In this document: positions 26,681 to 35,068 of the stretch, piece after piece
How positions within the stretch are numbered: position 1 is the stretch's first letter
Layout: every line of letters starts with the position of its first letter
From: Stieleria neptunia
Lineage (GTDB): Bacteria > Planctomycetota > Planctomycetia > Pirellulales > Pirellulaceae
Assembly: GCF_007754155.1 (NCBI RefSeq)
Contig: NZ_CP037423.1
Span: 10,660,938 to 10,724,937, forward strand
Direction: 5' to 3'
Length of the DNA: 64,000 nucleotides
Made by a program: the position numbers and the translations under genes
Notes under the pieces: generated by a model
Seen by the model: only the letters and a program-made list of their open reading frames with translations
The model's database searches: none
Told to the model about the DNA's origin: nothing

Positions 26681-28653
26681 TGTCGGTCGCCGCAGTGATC
26701 ATCGGAAACCTTTGCCTGGCGTCGTTGATCGGCGTGTTGGCATGGACCGTCGGTCGCCATGGCCGCCGCGCGGCGCTCGCCCATGCGCTGTGGATCATGT
26801 TCTTCGCCAAACTGATCACCCCGCCGATCGTCTCCATCCCACTGCCCATCCCCTCATTCTTCACCCCTCGCGTCGCTCAGGAGCTCGCCCCGCCATCGGC
26901 GCCCGACCTCTCTGCGATTCGCGGCGAAGCGGACACCCAACCGACGCCGGCGGCCGGCGCTGTCGCGGTTGCCCAAGTCACGCCTCAGCCGGCGACCCCA
27001 TCCGCCCCCAAAGCCTCCGCCGCTCGGACGGCTTTATCGCCATCAAGCTGTCTGATTTGCGCGGGGTGCGCGATTTGGTTGGGCGGTTTCCTGGCCTTGG
27101 TCGCCCACGGAATCATACGGCTGGTTCGTTTCCGAAGATTGATCGGCCAGTGCGGCGTCGACGATGCGGAAGCGACCGAGACGGTGCGTCAGTTCGTGCG
27201 GCACGAGCGGCGCTGGAACTTCGGCCGACGCACCCCGCGCGTCGTGCGTGTCTCGGTACACGTTTCGCCGATGCTGTTCGGATTCGCGACGCGGCCGATC
27301 ATCGTTTGCCCGGAAGCGTTGTGGCAATCGCTCTCGCCGTCAGACCGCAGGTCTTTCTTGGCGCATGAGACCGCACACTTCTTGCGGCGTGATCATTGGG
27401 TTCGATGGCTGGAATGGTCGGTGTCGGCCGTCTACTGGTGGTTCCCCGTTGTGTACTTCGCTCAAAAACAATTGGAGCGTCACGAGGAAGCGTGCTGCGA
27501 TGCTTGGGCCGTCAAGATTCTGGACACCAAGCCCCGTCATTACGCCGAGGCATTGCTGCGGGTGGTGGACTTCATCAGCGATCACGAAACCGGATTGCCG
27601 GGGTTTGCCAGCGGGATGCAACCGACCGCGACGTTGGAGGAACGGCTGAGGTTGTTGATGCGGAACGAATTGGAACACGCCTCGTCGCGTCTCCATAGCT
27701 GGGGCAGCGGACTGGCCTGCGCGGCGATTTGGATGGTCCACCCCGAGGTCTACTCGTTCGAATTGCCCCGCAAGCTGGTGCGGATTTCGGAATCGGTCTC
27801 CGAGCTGGAGAGGACGGGATCACCAGCTCCGATCACGCCACACCTGGAAAACAAAGACTGGGATGACCAGTGGTTGCCGGCCGCCCCCAGCGGGTTCTGG
27901 AACGCGGCACCGATTCGCGACTGGGGCCGATTCTCGTTTGACGTCTCGGGTTATCGTTTGTCCGCAATCGCCGGTGAGGGATTTATCATCGAGGGGCCTG
28001 CGGCCGATCCGATCGCCTTTGACCGTCAAAGCATGACAGCCATCGCCGAGATCCCGGCCAGCGGGCGGGTCATCATCGGCGATGCGCTCGGCAACGTTCG
28101 TTTATGGGATCTGTCGGCCGGCATGCCGGTTTCGTTGCTCGGCCGTCATGCTGCCGACGTGACCAGTTTGGCCGTCACTCCCGACGGCGGCGTCTTTTCC
28201 GCAGATTCATCCGGAACCGTGATCCGCTGGGAACTGCAATCCGGACGAACCCTCGCCCGCTGGACCAGTGAGCGAACCGGACAGGGCGCGCCAAGTGGCT
28301 CGTTCGCCATCCAGTCCATTCGATCCTCGCTCGACGGGCAATGGCTGGCCGTGTTGTGCGGCGACTGGCGCCAAGCTTCGACCCCCAAGACACTGTCTTT
28401 GTTAGACAGCCAAACGTTGACCGTGCACTCGCGGCATCAACTGGCGCCCGATACGGCACTGGTGTTGTCGGATCAACACGGCCATTGGAACGCCGTCAGT
28501 TGGAACGGCACCGTGCGTTCACTCGACGATTCAGCACCGATCCGGCGGGTGGAAAAACATTGCGTTTCCGCCCTCGTCCTCTCTCAGCACGCTGTCCTCG
28601 CCACAAGCGATCTCGACGAAAGACCTGCCGATTCGATGGATATTGTTCGATGA
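26677..28653 (+). CDS. M56 (BlaR1-type) membrane metallopeptidase with WD40-like C-terminal propeller
   Basis: The 658-residue product has N-terminal helices (SVAAVIIGNLCLASLIGVLA and a second at LWIMFFAKLITPPIV), a Pro/Ala-rich linker, another helix (GCAIWLGGFLALVAHGI), then the zinc site HETAH (in RSFLAHETAHFLRRDHW) and the third ligand region RHEEACCDAWAVKIL. This is the M56 gluzincin arrangement. Instead of a penicillin-binding sensor domain, the C-terminal third has propeller-type repeats (GNVRLWDLSAGMPVSLLGRH, GTVIRWELQSGRTLARW). It is expected to sense an envelope signal and inactivate the BlaI partner. Both ends overlap neighbours by ATGA. Confidence 0.88.
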   Translation: MMSVAAVIIGNLCLASLIGVLAWTVGRHGRRAALAHALWIMFFAKLITPPIVSIPLPIPSFFTPRVAQELAPPSAPDLSAIRGEADTQPTPAAGAVAVAQVTPQPATPSAPKASAARTALSPSSCLICAGCAIWLGGFLALVAHGIIRLVRFRRLIGQCGVDDAEATETVRQFVRHERRWNFGRRTPRVVRVSVHVSPMLFGFATRPIIVCPEALWQSLSPSDRRSFLAHETAHFLRRDHWVRWLEWSVSAVYWWFPVVYFAQKQLERHEEACCDAWAVKILDTKPRHYAEALLRVVDFISDHETGLPGFASGMQPTATLEERLRLLMRNELEHASSRLHSWGSGLACAAIWMVHPEVYSFELPRKLVRISESVSELERTGSPAPITPHLENKDWDDQWLPAAPSGFWNAAPIRDWGRFSFDVSGYRLSAIAGEGFIIEGPAADPIAFDRQSMTAIAEIPASGRVIIGDALGNVRLWDLSAGMPVSLLGRHAADVTSLAVTPDGGVFSADSSGTVIRWELQSGRTLARWTSERTGQGAPSGSFAIQSIRSSLDGQWLAVLCGDWRQASTPKTLSLLDSQTLTVHSRHQLAPDTALVLSDQHGHWNAVSWNGTVRSLDDSAPIRRVEKHCVSALVLSQHAVLATSDLDERPADSMDIVR

Positions 28654-29510
28654 AAACAGCTCTCTTGCCACTCCTTGTCGTCGCCTCGCTCGCTCTCACG
28701 CCCGATCAAGCGATGGCACAGATCGGCAGTTCCGCCCGATACGAAGCCAGTGAACTGAAAAGACATTTTCAGAATCAGGCGGAGGCTTATGAGATGACCG
28801 CCGATGGACAACCTCTGACGCTGGTCGAACAGCCTCTGATGCAATGGAGCAACCCGGTCCGTAGCCAGGAGCAAGGTTCACTGTATGTCTGGACCCTCGC
28901 GGATCGCCCGGTGATATTGGCATCCATCTTCTCCTACCAGTACAACGAACAGGTATTTTGTCGTCACGAGATGCAATCGATATCCGACCAACCGATCTCG
29001 GCGGTGCTTGATGGCGTCGAAGTCTGGTCCCCGCGGACGCCGGGATTGAAACGAAACACGATAACCGATATCCCCCCTGCCTCGAGTTCTTCGGCGCGTC
29101 GCATGGCACGCATGCGAAGCATTGCCAGACAGTTTTCTGGGACGCTTCGGATCCCTGGCAAACAACCCACGCAACTGGTGCTCAAACCGCAACCCGTCTT
29201 GCGTTATCAGTCGCCGGAAAAGGGCATCATTGACGGTGCCATCTTTTCATTGGCCATCGCGACGGACCCCGAGATTTGGTTGGTCATCGAAGCGCTCAAG
29301 ATTCCGTCGGGCGAAGCGGTTTGGTCCTACGCGGCCGTCCGCTCCCACTACCACCAGCTGGAACTAAAACGAAACGAAACGATCGTCTGGTCGGCGCCGA
29401 TGGTGATTGCGTTGCAAAGCACACGCGCCGCCCAAGAACCGTTCGCCAGCGAGCCTTACTTCACCTTTCACACCAGTTCACCTATTCCCGCGCCCGAGAT
29501 GTTGCGATGA
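28650..29510 (+). CDS. Secreted protein of unknown function, paralogue of the 10515 product
   Basis: The 286-residue product begins MKTALLPLLVVASLALT (signal peptide ending near AMAQ). It shares the WSNPxR...Q, GxxIDGAxF and TDPExxLVIEA blocks and the RxRxxARxFSG segment with the 10515 product, at similar length. I do not recognise a domain. Its start (ATGA with the M56 stop) and stop (ATGA with the caspase-like gene) place it firmly in the regulatory end of the array. It could be a periplasmic ligand or substrate of the M56 sensor. A longer frame from 28341 overlaps the M56 gene and has no signal peptide at its start. Confidence 0.78.
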   Translation: MKTALLPLLVVASLALTPDQAMAQIGSSARYEASELKRHFQNQAEAYEMTADGQPLTLVEQPLMQWSNPVRSQEQGSLYVWTLADRPVILASIFSYQYNEQVFCRHEMQSISDQPISAVLDGVEVWSPRTPGLKRNTITDIPPASSSSARRMARMRSIARQFSGTLRIPGKQPTQLVLKPQPVLRYQSPEKGIIDGAIFSLAIATDPEIWLVIEALKIPSGEAVWSYAAVRSHYHQLELKRNETIVWSAPMVIALQSTRAAQEPFASEPYFTFHTSSPIPAPEMLR

Positions 29511-30535
29511 GAGTTCGAAGTTTGCCGTTGCTGGTCCTGTTGCTCGGCTGCTGCGTTGCGGTGAGTGCGAGCGCCGCTGCCGCGGAACGCGCCGCAGACG
29601 GTGACGCCGCCGCAGCGGTTGCCAACCGCCGCATGCTGGTCTGCTGTGGGCTGCCCGGCGATGATCGGCATCGCGAGCAAATGACCGCCGCGATCCAGAG
29701 CCTGATCACGACCTCCCAAACCGTGCTCGCTGTGCCACCGGATCAGTTGACGATTTTGGCCGGCGACGAGGTGATGCAAACCGCACTCCAACCGCTACAT
29801 TCTGCAACGGGAATCTGCACGCGAGAAACGCTCGAAACCGCGTTGGCCGAAGCAGCCAAGACGTTGAAACCGAGCGACGCGTATTGGGTCCTGATGATCG
29901 GCCATTCGCATCCCTACGGTGCGGAGAGTCAATTCAATGTTGCCGGTCCCGATATCAATCAAAGCGGGTTCGCGCAGGCCGCCGCCGCGATCGAGTGCCG
30001 CGAGCAAGTGTATTGGTTGACGCAACCGTTGAGCGGATTTTGGATCAAGCCGCTGGCGCGGCCGGGACGCATCATCATCACCGCGACCGAAGCCGACCTC
30101 GAGTTCACCGGGACAGAAATGCCGTATGCACTGGCCGCGGTACTGGACCGCAGCGCCGACACCCAATCACTCGACGACATCGACGGCGACGGGACGCTTT
30201 CGCTGCTGGATCTTTACCTGGCGACGAACCTCGAAATCAACGCGCGCTTTCGTTCGATCGATCGACTGCAAACCGAACACGCCCAACTCGATGACAACGG
30301 GGACGGCCGGGGCAGCGAAGTCCAACAACCGTACCTGCCGGTCGAATCGGACGAAGAAGAAGAGGAGGAAGACGACGCGGAAGACGATGAAGAAGGGGAG
30401 GAAGACGACCCCGGCACGGAGGATGCCGAAGCGGTGGAACCGATCGAAGCCCCCAAACCCGCGCTGATCCAGAGCCAAAATCTGGACGGGTTCCGAAGCC
30501 GATACGTCCTGCTGGAGCAACCGGCGTCTGAGTGA
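29507..30535 (+). CDS. Secreted caspase-like (C13-like) protein, probably inactive, with EF-hand loop and acidic tail
   Basis: The 342-residue product has a signal peptide (residues 1-25). It matches, from memory, the layout of bacterial C13/caspase-fold proteins: an N-terminal strand RRMLVCCGLPGDDRHREQM, the histidine strand WVLMIGHSHPYGAES (His133), and the motif ARPGRIIITATEADLEF (185-200), which in relatives follows a Ser/Cys-containing NTSSxSGxF; here that block reads LTQPLSGFW (171-179), so the nucleophile seems lost. A DxDGDGxLSLLDLYLA loop (224-240), typical of these proteins, and an almost pure Asp/Glu run (about 282-302) follow. It is the last gene of the array and faces the kinase gene. 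Confidence 0.7.
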   Translation: MRVRSLPLLVLLLGCCVAVSASAAAAERAADGDAAAAVANRRMLVCCGLPGDDRHREQMTAAIQSLITTSQTVLAVPPDQLTILAGDEVMQTALQPLHSATGICTRETLETALAEAAKTLKPSDAYWVLMIGHSHPYGAESQFNVAGPDINQSGFAQAAAAIECREQVYWLTQPLSGFWIKPLARPGRIIITATEADLEFTGTEMPYALAAVLDRSADTQSLDDIDGDGTLSLLDLYLATNLEINARFRSIDRLQTEHAQLDDNGDGRGSEVQQPYLPVESDEEEEEEDDAEDDEEGEEDDPGTEDAEAVEPIEAPKPALIQSQNLDGFRSRYVLLEQPASE

Positions 30536-30571
30536 GAACCATTCGAAGCTCGATCGGATGGAGATTGTCTC

Positions 30572-33500
30572 TCACCGCGTGATCGTTTTGGCGACACGTA
30601 AACCGTAAAAGCCGTTGATCGACAACGGCAGGTCGGCGGGCAACTTGATCATCGGCAGGTCCAACTGCGTGGACGCGCGGTCTTTGTTGTTGCTACTGGA
30701 GTTCCCCATCACATACCGACGGTGGTCTTTCAGGTCGTGACCCCACTCACGCACGCCGTCGTACATCGCGAACATGCCAAAATCGTTCGGCATTTTCGTT
30801 CCGGCCGGATGGTATCGATTCTCGCCATCCTCGGTCAGTGAACTCTCATAGTACCAATGGTAGTCGTCGGCCAGCGAATCGGAATAGCCGTAATAACGAC
30901 GCGCGGTGGTCAGTGCCGCACATGCGAAACGCCATTCGTGGACAGTCGGCAACCGATAGGAACCACTTTCCAGAACGGCATCGCAGGGCTTCTCCGGGTC
31001 GTCTTCGGATAGCCCTGCCGGATAACAATGCTCTGGATCAGCGTCCAGATGTTCGCTCAACCACCGACAATAGCTCACGCAATCGAACCAATTCGCCAAC
31101 CCAATGGGACAGTCCCCCGTCGGTGACCGGTACTTGTAATACGGATGCTCGGGATCAAATCGCAGAAATTGATCGACCGTCACCTCCCCCGTGGAGATTG
31201 CAAACACGCGACCGATGTTGGGGGCATCGCGTGCGTCGAGAATCGCCATCGTTTGGCCCGCGGCGTTGACGAACCAATTTTTGCGTGTATCGATGGACAA
31301 GGATGATTGTCGCTGGATCTCCGCCTGCAACCAATCCGAATCGCCCCATCGCATCAACAACCATTGGGCTGCCGAATGAATGCCCGCATCGGGGTCGTTG
31401 ACGAACGAATCCCTCGCGACCAGCATTGCCTGCGACTGCGCCAGCGGGGAAACGTCGCGCCACGGAAAGCCCCCCATCGCGAGCAACAAGGCGCGGCGGA
31501 CGGAGGGATCGGGATCACGCGAAAACCTGCTCAGCAAACTTTCAAAGTCACCGCCGAGCCGCCCGATTCGATTGATCATGTAACTCCGTGTGTGCGGCCA
31601 ATTCGTCTGCCGCAGCAGGGGCCACGTCGATTCGGACCGGCCCAGGCGGTGCAGCAGGGCGGCTGCCACGCCACGGCGTCGCGCCAGATGATCGTATTCA
31701 CGTTCGGGCAAATCTGGATCCAGTTCCGTGAATACGGTTTCACGGATCTGATCCATGGTTCGCGGCAATTGGTCTCCGAGCGTTGCCAGGATCGTTGCGT
31801 GCTGCTCAAAGGACGCGTCGAGAAAAAAATCGAGCAGCTGGCGCGGCTGATCGCGCAGGAATTGTATGGCAAACGCAGTGGACAGCGATCGAATCGGCGA
31901 GTCGAGCGGTTGCAATGCTCGATCCAGCAGAGCGGGGACGATCGATCGCCGAATCGGCGACAGACCTTCAATCAGGTGGTTGTTGTCCTGTGGTGCGATT
32001 GATGCGTGACGCAACAGTTCCACGACAATCGCTTCGCATTGCTCGTTCGAAAAACGAAATCCCGCCTGGGCCTGATCCGCAACCTGGTCGCCGATCACGA
32101 TCGCCGCGCGAAGCCGTTGATCGGACGGTTGCTCGGGGTCACGGATGCAGGTGATCGCTGCTTGCAATTCGTCTGACGAAAGTGGACCGAGTTGTTGCAG
32201 TGAGACCATCAACAGCGGCAGCTCAAGGCGTAACAGTTGATCGATCAGTTCGGCGCGTTGCGACAAATCAGTCGGCAACAGCGCGAGTTGATTGAGGGTC
32301 CGTTCACGACTATCGGGTTTCGCATCGGCCAGTGATTTCCGGAGCGGGCCGGATGCAAAACCGCCGTGGCCGCGAATCTGGTCGAGGACGTCACTGAGTT
32401 CGGTGGTGCGGACGGTCTGAAGTTGCAGCACCGTTGCCAGGGCACTGGACCGTCTCCACAGAGCCCATCCGACGGTCGCGATGATCGTCACCAGGGCTGC
32501 AACCAGCGTGCTTCGCAGCAGATGATTGCGCGACGCAGACCGCATCATCCGTTTTTCGGCAGCGTTCCAACGATCCGGCGACGACAGGATCCGGATCGAT
32601 GCCCAGTCGATCCAGGAAGGCGCATACTTCGCCGCCGGCTTCACCGACCACATGGATGCATATTCGGCCAATCGCAGCTCGGCGCGTCCCCGCCGCGTTT
32701 GGTGTTGTCGACGCGTGATCCATCGTTCAACCGCCGGGACCAGATAATCGTGTGTCAGTTGGTAGTACGCGACACCATCGCTGGACTGGCTGATGCTTTC
32801 GTCGCCGCTGGTGGAACCGGCGGGGTCCGTCGGTGTGATCAGACGCAATTCCTTGTCCAAGATGCGGATCATTTCCTTGAACAAGGCCGGTTGACCTTGA
32901 TAGCCGGATGCTTCCAACAAGATCGACTCGGACTGCATCTTGCCCTTGATGTCGACGTTCGGTTCGGGCAACAACAACCTTAACACCTTGCGCACCGCGG
33001 GTTCATGAGTGCGTTGTGCCGCGGGCGCCAAATCGCTGCTGAAGGATTCCTCCAAAAACTGCAAACCGATCCCCTCGACGCCTCCCATTCGATCGATCGT
33101 CTGTTCCTCCCAGGGCTGGGTTTTCACCATTTCGACGAACAACGCCAGTCGTACCGGAAACACCTTTCCGCCTCGCGTGAGCCCTTCGATGGATCGATCT
33201 AAGAAGCGGTTTTGCGGAACCGATCGGGCTGCGATCTCGGCGGGGATTCGGTCGTAAGCGACCCCGAACTCCGCCAAAACCCGGCGGGCATGCGTGGGAC
33301 TGAACAGGTCCACCAAGGATGCGTTGTGATTCTGTCGGACGGGGACTTCCAACGCGGCCATGAATCGTGACAGCGCCAACCAGAAATCATCACGCACCAG
33401 CAACAAACACTGAACGGATTGACCGTCGCATTGCCGCAGCGCGGCGGCCAGCTCTGAGTACTGATCGTCGCCGCGACCGTGCAGCCATTGTTCAAATTGA

Positions 33501-34942
33501 TCAATCACCAGCAACAACTTTGGTCCGCTCGAGGACTCGCTGCGATGCCGCAGCTGCGCAAGTGCTTCGGTCAACGTCGCGTTCAATTCGAGATCGGGAT
33601 GACATTTCAGAATGCCACGCCGCAACCGCATCTCGGTTTCGTCACGCGTCGCCTCGACGAACACGGTTGTCACCGAATCTCCCAGCAGGGGCAGCAGTCC
33701 CGCTTTGACGAAGGAGGACTTTCCGCACCCCGATGGACCATACAGCACGCCGACACGCGGCCATTCGCCCTCGTCGCTTGCAACGATTCGGCGCTGCCAA
33801 AACCGCAAGCTCTCCGGAACCCAATCGCGATCGCGCGGCCCGGGGATCAGCCGATGAAAAAACTCTGCGTCGTGGCGTCCATAAGAACGCAGCCCACGCG
33901 GAACGATGCCGTGGGAAACCCGCGATGTTCCCGCCGAATCCTCACCCTCTCTTGAGTTCACCTCGACCGATCGATCCTGGCACGCTGACAAGAAGTATTC
34001 GATGTCGTCGACAAAGTCAGACGCGGTTCCGTATCGATCCGAGGCCCGCTTGGCGAGCGCCTTCAGGCAGATCCGCTCCAAGTCACGCGGGATCGAACCG
34101 ACCAACTGCCTGGGCGGTCGGGGTTCCCTGTGCATCAGACTTTCCACGATCGAATCATGATCGCTTCCGCCGAACGGTCGTTGTCCGGTCAACATCTGAT
34201 ACAAAATCACACCGAGCGAGAAGATATCGCTGCGACCGTCCACCAGATGGTTTTCGCCGCGCGCCTGCTCGGGGCTCATGTAAGCCGGCGTCCCGACGCG
34301 TCCCCGGGATGACAAGGGCGCTTCATCACGAAGGGCCAGCCCGAAATCGGCCAAGAATGGTTTTTCGTTATGCGAAAGCAGGATGTTGCCCGGCTTGATG
34401 TCGCGATGCACAATCCCCCGCGAGTGGACGTAGTTGAGCGCCCGGGCGATCTCCGCAAGCACCTCCAATGCATCTCGAAGTGTTAAGGGTTTGGCGCGGA
34501 TCCGATCGGCCAAGCTGGATCCATCGATGTAGGCCGAAACGAGACAGGGCAGATCATCGCTGCTCCGCAAGACGTCATAGATGGCAACAATCCCAGGGTG
34601 ATCAAGCTTGGCCAGCGTGCGTGCCTCTTCTAAGTAACGATCCAATTGGACAGATGAGGTGATGCGATGTCGATGCGGAATCTTGATCGCGACATCTCGC
34701 TGGAGTTGCTCGTCATAGGCTTTGAAGACTCGCCCATAGCCGCCCTGGCCGAGTAGTTCTGAAATCCGATAACGCTGCGGAAGACTGGGCACAGATTGCC
34801 GATCGAGTGACTCGATCGAAATCGAACCTGTCGGACCAACTGATTTTCCGTCCAATCTCTTGTCGTGAGATGTCGGCAGCAATTCATCAAGATTGAGATC
34901 GGTGAATGACTGCTTCAGAGGATCGTCATGCGCATGCGGCAT
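30572..34942 (-). CDS. Ser/Thr protein kinase fused to nSTAND-type NTPase, membrane helix and formylglycine-enzyme-like domain
   Basis: The 1456-residue product starts at MPHAHDDPLKQSF (an upstream ATG at 35014 is less likely). Kinase motifs are complete: GQGGYGRV (65-72), VAIK (Lys87), HRDIKPGN (179-186), DFG (199-201) and a GTPAYMSPEQ activation segment. A P-loop NTPase follows with Walker A GPSGCGKSS (402-410) and Walker B LLLVIDQFEQW (476-486), the nSTAND signature. A membrane helix lies near residue 825 (STLVAALVTIIATVGWALW), then HEAT-like repeats and, from about 1230, an FGE-sulfatase domain (STGEVTVDQFLRF, SYRLPTVHEWRFAC, GMFAMYDGVREW, NGFYGLRVA). It is probably a threshold-type signalling or conflict protein. 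It is divergent from the isochorismatase gene. Confidence 0.9.
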   Translation of the reverse strand: MPHAHDDPLKQSFTDLNLDELLPTSHDKRLDGKSVGPTGSISIESLDRQSVPSLPQRYRISELLGQGGYGRVFKAYDEQLQRDVAIKIPHRHRITSSVQLDRYLEEARTLAKLDHPGIVAIYDVLRSSDDLPCLVSAYIDGSSLADRIRAKPLTLRDALEVLAEIARALNYVHSRGIVHRDIKPGNILLSHNEKPFLADFGLALRDEAPLSSRGRVGTPAYMSPEQARGENHLVDGRSDIFSLGVILYQMLTGQRPFGGSDHDSIVESLMHREPRPPRQLVGSIPRDLERICLKALAKRASDRYGTASDFVDDIEYFLSACQDRSVEVNSREGEDSAGTSRVSHGIVPRGLRSYGRHDAEFFHRLIPGPRDRDWVPESLRFWQRRIVASDEGEWPRVGVLYGPSGCGKSSFVKAGLLPLLGDSVTTVFVEATRDETEMRLRRGILKCHPDLELNATLTEALAQLRHRSESSSGPKLLLVIDQFEQWLHGRGDDQYSELAAALRQCDGQSVQCLLLVRDDFWLALSRFMAALEVPVRQNHNASLVDLFSPTHARRVLAEFGVAYDRIPAEIAARSVPQNRFLDRSIEGLTRGGKVFPVRLALFVEMVKTQPWEEQTIDRMGGVEGIGLQFLEESFSSDLAPAAQRTHEPAVRKVLRLLLPEPNVDIKGKMQSESILLEASGYQGQPALFKEMIRILDKELRLITPTDPAGSTSGDESISQSSDGVAYYQLTHDYLVPAVERWITRRQHQTRRGRAELRLAEYASMWSVKPAAKYAPSWIDWASIRILSSPDRWNAAEKRMMRSASRNHLLRSTLVAALVTIIATVGWALWRRSSALATVLQLQTVRTTELSDVLDQIRGHGGFASGPLRKSLADAKPDSRERTLNQLALLPTDLSQRAELIDQLLRLELPLLMVSLQQLGPLSSDELQAAITCIRDPEQPSDQRLRAAIVIGDQVADQAQAGFRFSNEQCEAIVVELLRHASIAPQDNNHLIEGLSPIRRSIVPALLDRALQPLDSPIRSLSTAFAIQFLRDQPRQLLDFFLDASFEQHATILATLGDQLPRTMDQIRETVFTELDPDLPEREYDHLARRRGVAAALLHRLGRSESTWPLLRQTNWPHTRSYMINRIGRLGGDFESLLSRFSRDPDPSVRRALLLAMGGFPWRDVSPLAQSQAMLVARDSFVNDPDAGIHSAAQWLLMRWGDSDWLQAEIQRQSSLSIDTRKNWFVNAAGQTMAILDARDAPNIGRVFAISTGEVTVDQFLRFDPEHPYYKYRSPTGDCPIGLANWFDCVSYCRWLSEHLDADPEHCYPAGLSEDDPEKPCDAVLESGSYRLPTVHEWRFACAALTTARRYYGYSDSLADDYHWYYESSLTEDGENRYHPAGTKMPNDFGMFAMYDGVREWGHDLKDHRRYVMGNSSSNNKDRASTQLDLPMIKLPADLPLSINGFYGLRVAKTITR

Positions 34943-35068
34943 AGGAGATTGTGTTTTGGAGCGGTCTGAAGGAGTGGCCCTCGCAACCACACATTGTAGT
35001 CTTCTCAGCAACAAACCGGTTACACTGATCAGGCACTTTGCCTATGCCTCCACCCCCAATTGCCCGCC

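Noticed and set aside
34943..35068. TACAAT on the minus strand as a -10 box for the kinase gene
   Set aside because: No acceptable -35 hexamer lies 16-18 bp upstream, so I do not list a promoter.
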